Positions 26,560 through 34,860 of a DNA stretch of 64,000 bases are shown one piece after another. Position 1 is the first letter of the stretch. Each line of letters opens with the position of its first letter. The stretch is from Acidovorax sp. DW039. GTDB lineage: Bacteria > Pseudomonadota > Gammaproteobacteria > Burkholderiales > Burkholderiaceae_C. A program made the translations under genes and the position numbers. Under the pieces are notes generated by a model, which saw only the letters and a program-made list of their open reading frames with translations, did no database searches and was not told where the DNA came from. The DNA is taken from positions 1,302,001 through 1,366,000 of the forward strand of contig NZ_AP029019.1 in NCBI RefSeq assembly GCF_037101375.1, given 5' to 3'.

Positions 26560-28074
26560 ATGAAACGCGCTTTCACCCTACTGGGCCTGCTGGCCTGCAT
26601 CAGTGCCGGGGCCGCCACCAGCGTGGCTGCACCGGGTTCCGAACCATCCACCGTTCTGGCTGCAGCCCCTGCTGCGGCGCGACCGGCTGCCCATGCGGCG
26701 GCTGTGCCTGCAGGTACTGCAGCGGGCTCTTCTGCGGTGACGAGCAATGCTGCCGGGGCCCAGCTTTTCACGCTGGCCAACGGCATGCAGCTCATCGTGC
26801 AGCCAGACCACCGTGCGCCCACCGCCGTGCACATGGTGTGGGTGCGGGTGGGTTCCATGGACGAAGTGGACGGCACCTCGGGCGTGGCCCATGTGCTGGA
26901 GCACATGATGTTCAAGGGCTCCAAGACGGTGCCGCCGGGCGATTTCTCGCGCCGCGTGGCTGCGCTGGGGGGGCGCGAGAACGCCTTCACCAGCCGCGAC
27001 TACACCGGCTACTACCAGCAGATTCCGGCCCAGCGCCTGGAAGACGTGATGCGGCTGGAGTCAGACCGGTTTGCCAACATGCACTGGCCTGACGACGAAT
27101 TCAAAAAGGAAATCGAGGTCGTTAAGGAAGAGCGCCGCCTGCGCACCGAAGACCAGCCCCGCGCCATGCTGGCCGAGCAGCTGTTTGCCACGGCCTTCAA
27201 CGCATCGCCCTATCGCCGTCCCATCGTGGGCTGGATGAGCGATCTGGACGCCATGACACCGAACGATGTGCGCGCCTTCCATCGCCAGTGGTACTCGCCA
27301 CACAACGCTGTGGTGGTCGTTGCGGGCGATGTGGACGTGGCCAAGGTGCGCGCGCTGGCCGAAAAGTACTACGGCACCTTGCCCGTGCGTGCCCTGCCTG
27401 AGCGCAAGCCCCGCGTGGAGCCGCAGCAGCAGGGCCTGCGCCGCGTGGTGGTGAAGGCCCCGGCCGAGCAAGCCTATGTGGCGCTGGCCTTCAAGGTGCC
27501 CTCACTCACCCGTGTGCAAGACCTGCAGGAGGGCGACCGCGATGCGCTGTCGCTGCTGGTGCTGTCTGCCGTGCTCAGCGGCTACGACGGTGCGCGGCTG
27601 GAGCGAGCCCTGAGCCAGGGTGAGCAGCCCGTGGCCGACAACGCAGGCAGCTCCGCCATGATCACGGGCCGTGGCCCCTCCCTGTTCATGTTGACCGGTG
27701 TGCCCGCTGCGGGCAAAACCGCCCAGCAGGTGGAAGAAGCCCTGCGCGCCGAAGTGGCCCGCGTGGCCCGCGAGGGCGTGAGCGAAGCCGAACTGGCCCG
27801 CGTCAAGACGCAGTGGATTGCCTCCACCGTGTACGAGCGCGACTCGGTACAGAACCAGGCCCAGGAGCTGGGCGGCAACTGGGTGCAAGGCTTTCCGCTG
27901 GATGCGGAAGAGCGCCTGCTGACTCTGCTGCGCACCGTGACCGTGGATGAGGTCAAAGCCGTGGCAGCCAAGTATTTTGGCGACGACCAGCTCACCGTGG
28001 CCACCCTGGTGCCCCAGCCGCTGGAAGGTGCCCGCAAGCGCCCCGCACTGCCCGCCGGTGCCGTCATCCGCTGA
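26560..28074 (+). CDS. M16 family zinc metallopeptidase, exported (catalytic subunit)
   Basis: 504 aa from ATG 26560. A signal peptide (KRAFTLLGLLACISAGAAT) is followed by a long Ala-rich linker to about residue 65. The inverted zinc motif HVLEH (HxxEH) near residue 113 and the downstream glutamate in KEERRLRTEDQPRAM complete the M16 active site. The C-terminal half is the second M16 domain. It is followed by a motif-less M16 partner, the usual two-subunit arrangement of bacterial periplasmic pitrilysin-like peptidases. Substrates are unknown. Confidence 0.93.
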   Translation: MKRAFTLLGLLACISAGAATSVAAPGSEPSTVLAAAPAAARPAAHAAAVPAGTAAGSSAVTSNAAGAQLFTLANGMQLIVQPDHRAPTAVHMVWVRVGSMDEVDGTSGVAHVLEHMMFKGSKTVPPGDFSRRVAALGGRENAFTSRDYTGYYQQIPAQRLEDVMRLESDRFANMHWPDDEFKKEIEVVKEERRLRTEDQPRAMLAEQLFATAFNASPYRRPIVGWMSDLDAMTPNDVRAFHRQWYSPHNAVVVVAGDVDVAKVRALAEKYYGTLPVRALPERKPRVEPQQQGLRRVVVKAPAEQAYVALAFKVPSLTRVQDLQEGDRDALSLLVLSAVLSGYDGARLERALSQGEQPVADNAGSSAMITGRGPSLFMLTGVPAAGKTAQQVEEALRAEVARVAREGVSEAELARVKTQWIASTVYERDSVQNQAQELGGNWVQGFPLDAEERLLTLLRTVTVDEVKAVAAKYFGDDQLTVATLVPQPLEGARKRPALPAGAVIR

Positions 28075-28100
28075 TACCGCCCAGAACCTGGAAAAACAAC

Positions 28101-29462
28101 ATGATTGCTATCAAAAAAGTAGCTTCCAGCGCTCTGTTGGCGTGCGCCGGAATGGTTTTTTATGCCACCCCCGCCTGGGCGCTGCTGCCCATACAGCACT
28201 GGACGGAGCCCAACGGCGCCAAAGTCTGGCTGGTGGAAAGCCCCGTGATCCCCATGGTGGATGTGCAAATCGACTTTGACGCAGGCAGCCGCCGCGACCC
28301 TGCCGCGCAGGCAGGACTTGCCAGCAGCGTGGCGCTGATGGCCTCCAAGGGCGTCAAGGGGGGCGCGGAAGGGCAGGGCGGCGAGGCCCCGCTGGATGAA
28401 AACGCCCTGGGCGAGGCCTGGGCCGACCTTGGCGCATCGCTGGAAGTGGGGGCGGACAACGACGCTTTGCACTACTCGCTGCGCTCCCTCACCGATGCGC
28501 CCCTGCTGGACCGCGCCGCACGCTTGGCCGCCCGCCAACTGGCCGAGCCGAGCTGGCCTGCCGACATCTGGGCGCGCGACCGCGCCCGCTGGACGGCCAG
28601 CCTGCGCGAAGCCGCCACGCGCCCTGCCAATGTGGCGGGTGACGCCTTTGCCACCGCCGTGTATGGCAGCCACCCCTACGGCCAGCGGCCCACGCCCGAG
28701 ACACTGGCCCGCATCAGCGTGCAGGACATGCAGCGCTTTCACACCCAGATGGTGGCCGCGTGCCGCGCCCGCGTGAGCATCGTCGGGGCGGTGACCCGCG
28801 CGCAAGCGCAAGAGCTGGTCGCCAAGCTGCTGGCCCGCTTGCCCGCCAGCCAGGGCGACTGCGCTGCGTTGCCCGCCGTGCCGGAGGTCGAGCCCTTGAA
28901 GGCTGCGGCAGAGCAGGTCATCCCCTTTGCCTCCGCCCAGGCCCATGTGCTCATCGGCCAGCCCGGCTTTCCGCGGCGCGACCCGGACTTTTTGGCCCTG
29001 CTGGTGGGCAACCACATTTTGGGCGGCGGCGGCTTTGTGTCGCGCCTGACGGAGGAAGTGCGCGAAAAGCGCGGCCTGAGCTACAGCGTCTACAGCTACT
29101 TTGCGGGTGGCCTGAACGCCGGTGCCTTCACCATCGGCCTGCAAACCCGGCCTGACCAGGCCGCCCAGGCCGTGAAGGTGGCACGCGACGTGGTGCAGCG
29201 CTTTGTGGCCGAGGGCCCCACCGAGGCCGAGCTGCGCGCCGCCAAGGACAACCTGATCGGTGGCTTTGCGCTGCGCATCGACAGCAACAAAAAGCTGCTG
29301 GGCAACGTGGCCAACATCGCCTGGAACAACCTGCCTCTGGACTACCTGGACCACTGGACGCAAAAGGTGGAAGCGCTCACCTTGGCCGATGTGCGCGCCG
29401 CCATGGCCCGCAAGCTGCAGCCTGAGCGCATGGTCACCGTGGTGGTCGGGGGCAAGCCATGA
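28101..29462 (+). CDS. M16 family peptidase-like protein (non-catalytic partner)
   Basis: 453 aa. It lacks HxxEH: the matching stretch reads AQAGLASSVALM. It keeps the substrate-grip motif of M16 partners (REKRGLSYSVYSYFAGG), so it should pair with the upstream peptidase to form the proteolytic chamber. The gene starts 26 bases after that peptidase and its stop overlaps rsmD (ATGA). Its signal peptide (MIAIKKVASSALLACAG) is encoded by a diverged copy of the double-hairpin repeat at 28104-28160, in the same frame as in SCO1. Confidence 0.92.
   Translation: MIAIKKVASSALLACAGMVFYATPAWALLPIQHWTEPNGAKVWLVESPVIPMVDVQIDFDAGSRRDPAAQAGLASSVALMASKGVKGGAEGQGGEAPLDENALGEAWADLGASLEVGADNDALHYSLRSLTDAPLLDRAARLAARQLAEPSWPADIWARDRARWTASLREAATRPANVAGDAFATAVYGSHPYGQRPTPETLARISVQDMQRFHTQMVAACRARVSIVGAVTRAQAQELVAKLLARLPASQGDCAALPAVPEVEPLKAAAEQVIPFASAQAHVLIGQPGFPRRDPDFLALLVGNHILGGGGFVSRLTEEVREKRGLSYSVYSYFAGGLNAGAFTIGLQTRPDQAAQAVKVARDVVQRFVAEGPTEAELRAAKDNLIGGFALRIDSNKKLLGNVANIAWNNLPLDYLDHWTQKVEALTLADVRAAMARKLQPERMVTVVVGGKP
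28104..28160 (+). repeat. Double-hairpin repeat, copy b (inside M16 partner gene)
   Basis: Aligns without gaps to copy g at 54604: gcta-nn-aaaaaagtagct, four variable bases, gcgct, and six T at the end with identical spacing. Hairpin 1 is weakened (one G-T pair and one mismatch) and hairpin 2 is degenerate, as expected if the DNA is now constrained by coding. Confidence 0.72.
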
Positions 29463-30154
29463 GCCGCTCTACCCTCAAAACCAGCGCCATCAACGCAGAA
29501 ATCCGCAAGGCCCAGGCCGCTGCCGCAATGCCCTCTGCCCCGGCTGGCAAAAAGGGCGCAGCCAAAGACAAGCCCGCCGCCCCAGCCCTCAAAGGTGCGG
29601 GCGAGGTGCGCATCATTGGCGGCCTGTGGAAGCGCACCCGTCTGGCAGTGGCCCAGCGCCCCGGCCTGCGCCCCACGCCTGATCGTGTACGCGAAACCCT
29701 TTTCAACTGGCTGGGCCAAGACCTGAGCGGCTGGCGCTGCCTGGACGCCTTTGCAGGCACTGGCGCGCTGGGGCTGGAGGCCGCCTCACGCGGTGCCAGC
29801 AGCGTGCAGCTGGTGGAAAGCGACGCCGGGCTGGTGGCGCAACTCCACACCCTGCAGCAGCGCCTGCAGGCCAGCGCCGTGCGCGTGCAGCGCGGCGACG
29901 GCGTGGCTGCCCTCAAGCAGGCCGCATCCGGCAGCCTGGACCTGGTGCTGCTGGACCCGCCGTTTGACAGCGACTTCTTCACCCCCGCCCTGCAAGCTGC
30001 CTCCCAAGCGCTGACAGCGCAGGGATTTGTGTACCTGGAAGCTCCCCGCGTCTGGGCCGACGACGAACTGGCCGCCTGGGGCCTGGCCGTGCACCGCTAC
30101 CTCAAGGCGGGCGCGGTGCATGCGCACCTGCTGCGCCGCGTTGCGCCTTCTTGA
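29459..30154 (+). CDS. rsmD: 16S rRNA (guanine(966)-N2)-methyltransferase RsmD
   Basis: 231 aa. After a basic, Ala-rich N-terminal extension of about 45 residues, the RsmD core starts with RIIGGLWKRTRL and RPTPDRVRETLFNWL. SAM-binding motif I is LDAFAGTGALGLEA and the catalytic motif is DPPF (LLDPPFDSD). It methylates G966 of 16S rRNA during 30S assembly. Overlaps the upstream peptidase gene by four bases. The extension is longer than in E. coli RsmD. Confidence 0.95.
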   Translation: MSRSTLKTSAINAEIRKAQAAAAMPSAPAGKKGAAKDKPAAPALKGAGEVRIIGGLWKRTRLAVAQRPGLRPTPDRVRETLFNWLGQDLSGWRCLDAFAGTGALGLEAASRGASSVQLVESDAGLVAQLHTLQQRLQASAVRVQRGDGVAALKQAASGSLDLVLLDPPFDSDFFTPALQAASQALTAQGFVYLEAPRVWADDELAAWGLAVHRYLKAGAVHAHLLRRVAPS

Positions 30155-30188
30155 TCCGGCCGTTGAACAGGTTCTAAGCGTGCCTCAA

Positions 30189-30250
30189 CCATTCCCTGAG
30201 CGAAGTTGAAAGCCCGCGCCGGATTTCGAGAAGCTCAGCCCGAACGGATG
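30189..30250. repeat. Imperfect inverted repeat of the ttcg-agctcagcccgaacgg type
   Basis: The left arm (attccctgagcgaagttgaaa) and the right arm (ttcgagaagctcagcccgaa) are imperfect reverse complements around a GC-rich centre. The right arm matches a dispersed repeat I recall from many betaproteobacterial genomes (ttcgacaagctcagcccgaac). Only one copy was noticed here. Confidence 0.55.
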
Positions 30251-30291
30251 CTTCAAGTTCAAAGGTGCAGGTTCAATGTAAAGGCATTTAG

Positions 30292-30350
30292 GATTGCTAT
30301 TGAATTAATAGCTGCTTGCGCTTGTGGATAAAGCGCTGGGGTCTGTTTTT
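30292..30350 (+). repeat. Double-hairpin repeat, copy c
   Basis: Hairpin 1 gctatt-gaatt-aatagc and hairpin 2 gcgctt-gtggata-aagcgc, both with 6-bp perfect stems, then ggggtctgttttt. Intergenic, upstream of coaD. Confidence 0.88.
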
Positions 30351-30456
30351 GTGTAAACAGAGGGGTGATCCGCCCCGTGCCCCTCGGTTCATGTTGCACT
30401 GCACTGCATAATGCCCGCTCGCGGCCCCCGAGCCGCCCACAGGAGACAAAACCGCC

Positions 30457-30957
30457 ATGGCCCAGAACGTGATCGCCGTCTACCCCGGAACCTTCGACCC
30501 CATCACCCTGGGTCATGAAGATGTCGTGCGCCGAGCCACTCAGCTCTTCGGCCATGTGATCGTGGCCGTGGCCGCAGGCCACCACAAAAAGACCCTGTTC
30601 AGCCTGGAAGAGCGCATCGACATGGTGCGCGAAGCCACACGCCAATACCCCCAGGTGCAGGTCGAAAGCTTCTCAGGCCTGCTGCGCGACTTTGTGGTGG
30701 CACGCGGCGGCAAAGCCATGGTGCGCGGCCTGCGTGCCGTGACCGACTTTGACTACGAATTCCAGCTCGCCGGCATGAACCGCAGCCTGATGCCGCAGGT
30801 GGAAACCGTCTTCCTCACCCCCAGCGACAAATACCAGTTCATCAGCAGCACCTTCGTGCGCGAGATTGCCGTGTTGGGCGGCGAGGTGGACAAGTTCGTG
30901 TCGCCCGTGGTGCAAGAGCGGCTGGCAGCGAAGGTGCGGGGGATGGTGGCGGGGTGA
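30457..30957 (+). CDS. coaD: Phosphopantetheine adenylyltransferase
   Basis: 166 aa, the normal CoaD length. The nucleotidyltransferase motif reads YPGTFDPITLGHEDVV (T/HxGH form) and the C-terminal ISSTFVREIAVLGG is the second ATP-binding motif. It converts 4'-phosphopantetheine plus ATP to dephospho-CoA, the penultimate CoA step, in the cytoplasm. The pairing rsmD-coaD is widely conserved. Confidence 0.97.
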   Translation: MAQNVIAVYPGTFDPITLGHEDVVRRATQLFGHVIVAVAAGHHKKTLFSLEERIDMVREATRQYPQVQVESFSGLLRDFVVARGGKAMVRGLRAVTDFDYEFQLAGMNRSLMPQVETVFLTPSDKYQFISSTFVREIAVLGGEVDKFVSPVVQERLAAKVRGMVAG

Positions 30958-31016
30958 GCGAGGCTGAAAGCGAATTGCAGCCAGAAGCGAACATGCTCGC
31001 TGTCCGGCTTGGCGTT

Positions 31017-31072
31017 CGCTTCTACTGAATTGATAGCTACCAGCGCTTGTCCCGTAAGCGCTGGAAGCCATT
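31017..31072 (+). repeat. Double-hairpin repeat, copy d
   Basis: Hairpin 2 is the best in the window: cagcgctt-gtcccgt-aagcgctg, 8-bp perfect stem. Hairpin 1 (tctactgaattgatagct) is imperfect. It lies between the convergent coaD and porin genes. Confidence 0.8.
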
Positions 31073-31109
31073 CGGATGGAGTGATCCATCTCATTTTCTC
31101 TCCGGCGAC

Positions 31110-32186
31110 TCAGAACGAATGCCGTATGCCGATGTCCGTGCCCTTCCAGGCTGCGTTGGCAACGCCCGTTACGCCTCCGCCGCTCACGCTGGCGCCGCCA
31201 GAATTGCCGATGCGTGAGAAGGTGGTGTAGACGGCGGTGCGTTTGGAGAGGTTGTACACATAGCCAATGGCAAGCAGCTGCGCCTTGCGTTCGACGGCTG
31301 CGTTGTCGTGGATTTGTGAGTAAGACACCGGGATGTAGCCAGAGCCCACGGTGAACTGCGCACCCACCAGGAAGCCCGAGGAGCGGTTAGGGGTGGCGAC
31401 GTTGTCCTTGCGGTCCTGGAAGACTTGCACCATGGGCTTGACGGGGCCGAAGGCATAGGAAGCGCCCGCGTTGGTGGTGGTGACATCGCCAGAGGCCAGT
31501 GAGGTGCGCCCGTGCGCCAGAGCCACATGCAGGTTGGCATCGGCGTACCCGATACGCAGGCCTGCGTAGTTGCCGTCTTTGCGGGTGCCGTTGGGGGCGT
31601 TGGAGGGGTTTTCGCCCATGGCATACATCAGCTGGCCGTAAAGCCCGTTGCCCTGGGGCAAAAAGTAGCCTACCGAGTTGGATGCACGCAAAGCAGTTTG
31701 TACGGTCGAGACTTTCGACAGGTTGCTCTGGATGATGTTGGCGGCGGAACCCGCGCCCGCCGTACCGAAGGGGTCGAAGGCGGTGAGGTTCCAGTAGGTG
31801 GGAGTGAAATCGCGGCCAATACGCAGCTCGCCCAGGGTTTTGCTGGTCAGGCTCACGGTGGAGCGGCGGTTGAAGGTGATGCCCGATCCCGCTGCCGCCG
31901 TCTGGTTGTTGGTGGAGGTGAGGCCGCCTGCACCGGTGTCGATGTTCAGCGCCATGTCCAGCACAAAGCTGGCAGACAGTCCGCCGCCCAGGTCTTCGGT
32001 TCCGCGAAAGCCCAGGCGGCTGATCTGGTTGCCGCCGTTGCCGTTGACCCGGTTGACCGACGCGCCGCCCTGGCTGGCGTGCTGGTAGTTGGCGTCGATG
32101 ACCCCAAAGACGGTGACGGAGGATTGCGCGAAGGCTGGCAGGACCAGTGTGCTGGCGATAGCTGCGAGCAAGGTTTGGGTTTTCAT
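31110..32186 (-). CDS. Gram-negative outer membrane porin
   Basis: 358 aa from ATG 32186. The signal peptide (KTQTLLAAIASTLVLPAFA) is followed by SSVTVFGVIDANYQHAS, the usual first strand of Burkholderiales trimeric porins. Further marks are SRLGFRGTEDLGGGLSASFVLD and a C-terminal Phe (IGIRHSF), required for outer membrane assembly. It is the last gene of the leftward HyuAB operon region, 158 bases after the Bug gene, and may be the entry pore for the substrate of that pathway or a general porin. Confidence 0.92.
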   Translation of the reverse strand: MKTQTLLAAIASTLVLPAFAQSSVTVFGVIDANYQHASQGGASVNRVNGNGGNQISRLGFRGTEDLGGGLSASFVLDMALNIDTGAGGLTSTNNQTAAAGSGITFNRRSTVSLTSKTLGELRIGRDFTPTYWNLTAFDPFGTAGAGSAANIIQSNLSKVSTVQTALRASNSVGYFLPQGNGLYGQLMYAMGENPSNAPNGTRKDGNYAGLRIGYADANLHVALAHGRTSLASGDVTTTNAGASYAFGPVKPMVQVFQDRKDNVATPNRSSGFLVGAQFTVGSGYIPVSYSQIHDNAAVERKAQLLAIGYVYNLSKRTAVYTTFSRIGNSGGASVSGGGVTGVANAAWKGTDIGIRHSF

Positions 32187-32344
32187 GGTGTCGTCTCCTT
32201 GGTTTGCGTTGGTGGTGATGCAGGGGCGTGTTCGGAGCGGCGAACACAACCCAGCGAAGCGCTCCTGGCCAGGCGTTCCATGGCAGGCAGTACGCGAGGT
32301 ACGGCGAGACGGAACGACGGTGCCAGGGGGGGTGTCAGTCGCTC

Positions 32345-33334
32345 TTACTCGGGCTTGTAGCCCGCACTGCGCAACAGCTCGGTGCCTTGTTCCACTTCGC
32401 GTGCGATGTATTGGCGGAACTGCTCGGGGGTTTCATTCACCGGATCAATGCCCAGGGCGGTGAATGCGCCGGATTTCGCCAGCTCGTCTACAGCCGCGTT
32501 GGCGGCTTTGTTGAGTGCTGCAACGAGGTGGGGTGGCGTGCCCTTGGGGGCCCACAGGCCGTACCACGACACGTAAGAGAACTGGGGCAAGCCGCTCTCG
32601 CTCATCGTTGGCACTTGCGGCATCAAGGGGCTGCGCTTTTTGGAGGTGATGGCAATCGGCTTGACGTTGCCGGACTTGGCCAGTTGCAGCAGAGACACCA
32701 TGGAGTCGAGCAGCATCTGCACCTGGTTGCCTGCCACGTCCACCAGCGCGGGCTGCGTGCCCTTGTAGGGCACGTAGGTGAAGCTCACCTTGCCTTCTTT
32801 GGCCAGCAGCAGGGTCGCCAGGTGGCTGGGGGCTCCAAGAGCGGGCAGCGCGGCGGTCCATTCCTCGGGCTTGGCGCCGGCGGCTTTCAGCACCTCAGAC
32901 AGCTTCTGTTCCGGCTGTCTGGGGCTGATGACCAGCATCAACGGGGCCTCGCCCACGCGCGCCACGGGTGTGAAATCGGTCTGGGGGTCATAGGGCGGGT
33001 TTTTCATCACCTGCCGCGTGTGTACCTGTGTTGCCGCTGAAAACAGCAGGGTGTAGCCATCCGCCGGTGCGCTTTGCACGAACCGGCCGCCCAGTGTGCC
33101 GCTGGCACCAGCCTTGTTTTCCACAATGACAGAGGCGCCCAGCTGCTTGCGCATTTGCTCTGCCAGAAGGCGTGCTGCACTGTCTACCCCACCGCCTGCC
33201 GCAAATGGCACAACGATGCGAATCGTGCGGTCTGCGGCAGGAAATGCTGCAGGAGCGGTCTGTGCCATGAGGGCAGGGCATGCACACACGGCAGCGATGG
33301 CGCTGAGGCCCCGGAACCATTGGCGTTTGTTCAT
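32345..33334 (-). CDS. Bug family periplasmic substrate-binding protein
   Basis: 329 aa with a signal peptide (residues 1 to about 25). Bug hallmarks: IRIVVPFAAGGGVDSAARLLAEQM, VIVENKAGASGTLGGRFV, VSWYGLWAPKGTPPHLV. It captures a small organic ligand in the periplasm. It lies 42 bases after the CobW gene within the leftward operon, so its ligand is probably the substrate or product of the HyuAB/FAH enzymes. No membrane permease partner is present locally. Confidence 0.9.
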   Translation of the reverse strand: MNKRQWFRGLSAIAAVCACPALMAQTAPAAFPAADRTIRIVVPFAAGGGVDSAARLLAEQMRKQLGASVIVENKAGASGTLGGRFVQSAPADGYTLLFSAATQVHTRQVMKNPPYDPQTDFTPVARVGEAPLMLVISPRQPEQKLSEVLKAAGAKPEEWTAALPALGAPSHLATLLLAKEGKVSFTYVPYKGTQPALVDVAGNQVQMLLDSMVSLLQLAKSGNVKPIAITSKKRSPLMPQVPTMSESGLPQFSYVSWYGLWAPKGTPPHLVAALNKAANAAVDELAKSGAFTALGIDPVNETPEQFRQYIAREVEQGTELLRSAGYKPE

Positions 33335-33376
33335 TTTGTCTCCTTGGGTTTTGTCGTATGTCGTCTTGAAGTCAAC

Positions 33377-34474
33377 TCAGTGGGGTTGCGCAGACATTGC
33401 CTGCCGCCCGTGTTTTCTGACCAGAATGTCCAGCGTGTCTGACAGTGCTTGCGCATCCACTCCCCGCGTGATGAAGACAAGCCGCGTTCGGGTGTCCTGC
33501 GAGGGCCAGCGGGGCAGTCTTTCGGGAGGGGTAAACAGGTGCTGCACGCCGTGGATGAGCAAGGGGTGTTCCGGGTCGTCCGTGGTGTGAATCAACCCTT
33601 TGACGCGTAACAAGTCTGCGCCGCGCGATGCCACCACCATGTCCAGCCAATGGGCAAATGGCGCCAGGGGCAAAGGCGTGTCGCGGGTGATGACAAACGA
33701 TGTGATGCCCTTGGCGTGCTGTGCAGGGGCTGCTTCGGCCTGCGGTGTGGCTGCCAGTGGGCGATACCCCGCCACGCTTTCCTCCACTGGCGCTCGGTGT
33801 GCCTGTTGTTGCATCAGCGCGAGCAATGCCATGACAGGGTCTTGCGGCGAGGTGACGATGGCGGCATCGGGGTTGATACGACGCAGCTCCACCATCAGTG
33901 CGGCCTGGCCAGCGCTGTCTTGGCTGGCGGCTGGCAGATCGGTCTTGGTGAGCACCAGCGCATCAGCCACTGCGGCCTGGCGTCTTGATTCGGGGTACTC
34001 GGCCAGCGTCTGCGTGCCCAGCACACTGTCGATGGTGCAGGCAACGCCTTGCAGCGCAAACAGGCGGGAGACGACGGGGTCTCCCATCAACACCCTGAGG
34101 ATGGGCGTGGGGTCTGCCAGCCCGCTGGTCTCGATTAGCACCCTTTGCAGCTGGGAGCCCATGTGCTGCGCAAGGTCGCTCAGCGCTGCCACCAGGTCGC
34201 CGCGCACCTCACAGCACAGGCAGCCGTTGGCCAGCAGTACGGTGTTTTCGGTGGTGTGCGTGATGAGATCGTGGTCGATGCCGATGGCACCAAACTCGTT
34301 GACGATGACGACGGTGCCGTCCAGCCCTGGCTGGCGCAGCAGCCGGTTGAGCAGGGTGGTTTTGCCACTGCCCAGAAAGCCGGTCAGCACCGTGACGGGA
34401 ACCTTGGCACCAGACTGAGGGCCGATGGTCGCCGCCTGATCCGCCAGCAGGAGTGAGGAGAAATGCCCAGCCAT
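33377..34474 (-). CDS. CobW/G3E family P-loop GTPase (metallochaperone-type)
   Basis: 365 aa. Walker A is GFLGSGKTTLLN near residue 34. The metal-binding CxCC motif is in NGCLCCEVRGDL near residue 82, followed by LIETSGLADPTPIL and VLTKTDL (NKxD equivalent). The C-terminal CobW_C domain includes RVKGLIHTTDDPEHPLLIHGVQH. G3E GTPases load Zn, Co, Ni or Fe into partner enzymes. Here the gene follows hyuA, hyuB and a small cysteine protein with a 2-base gap. That suggests it metallates the HyuAB-type enzyme, or serves it under zinc shortage. Confidence 0.92.
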   Translation of the reverse strand: MAGHFSSLLLADQAATIGPQSGAKVPVTVLTGFLGSGKTTLLNRLLRQPGLDGTVVIVNEFGAIGIDHDLITHTTENTVLLANGCLCCEVRGDLVAALSDLAQHMGSQLQRVLIETSGLADPTPILRVLMGDPVVSRLFALQGVACTIDSVLGTQTLAEYPESRRQAAVADALVLTKTDLPAASQDSAGQAALMVELRRINPDAAIVTSPQDPVMALLALMQQQAHRAPVEESVAGYRPLAATPQAEAAPAQHAKGITSFVITRDTPLPLAPFAHWLDMVVASRGADLLRVKGLIHTTDDPEHPLLIHGVQHLFTPPERLPRWPSQDTRTRLVFITRGVDAQALSDTLDILVRKHGRQAMSAQPH

Positions 34475-34476
34475 TG

Positions 34477-34860
34477 CTAGCCCTCTGCCTGAGAACCGTG
34501 CAGGCTCGCAAAAGAGCGCAGTGAGCGCTCCAGCCGCGACAAGATCCAGTCTGCGCCGTCCTGCTCGACGGCCCTCTGGTTCAGCCGCTGCAGCAGCAGT
34601 CGCACGGGCTCAGGCTGCGATGTGGCGGGACCCCAGGCGGTGAAAAACGCCATGACCGCCGCGTGGCCCGAACGCAGGCCTGCGTCTTGAAGATAGTCGA
34701 AGATGTCCAGCTCGAAGTCTTCCAGCCGCAGGCTGATGCCCCCCACGCCGCAACCGCAGGTGCCACCCAGGGCGACGTGGCGCATCGCCAGATCGCTCCA
34801 GAGGTGCAAAAGTGCCTCTGTGCGCTGTGCGATGCAGTCGCGTTCTTCGGTCACGATCAC
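34477..34860 (-). CDS. Small cysteine-containing protein of unknown function, hyuB-cobW linked
   Basis: 127 aa from a GTG start at 34860 that overlaps the hyuB stop (GTGA). I do not recognise the family. Visible features are a Cys-x-Cys in a glycine-rich turn (Gly33-Thr-Cys35-Gly-Cys37-Gly) followed by ISLRLEDFELDIFDYLQDAG, a basic/hydrophobic middle, and no signal peptide or membrane helix. It ends two bases before the CobW gene. Its position resembles the small third subunit of acetone carboxylases, which also follow HyuA/HyuB-like genes. The alternative is a metal-transfer adaptor for the CobW protein. Both are inference from context. Confidence 0.65.
   Translation of the reverse strand: MIVTEERDCIAQRTEALLHLWSDLAMRHVALGGTCGCGVGGISLRLEDFELDIFDYLQDAGLRSGHAAVMAFFTAWGPATSQPEPVRLLLQRLNQRAVEQDGADWILSRLERSLRSFASLHGSQAEG

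Larger units (their letters stand above)
30155..30456. other. Intergenic region carrying two repeat elements upstream of coaD
   Basis: 302 bases with no gene. It holds an imperfect inverted repeat (30189-30250) and double-hairpin repeat copy c (30292-30350). The coaD promoter should lie in the last 100 bases; an aggagac ribosome site precedes the ATG at 30457. Confidence 0.7.

Noticed and set aside
25338..27092. A 584-codon plus-strand frame with Arg/Gly/Cys repeats opposite ftsY
   Set aside because: Shadow of the Ala/Pro-rich A domain of FtsY; not a real repeat protein.
28081..28163. Repeat copy b as evidence that the M16 partner gene is disrupted
   Set aside because: The frame is intact, the segment makes a sensible signal peptide, and the downstream protein is complete.
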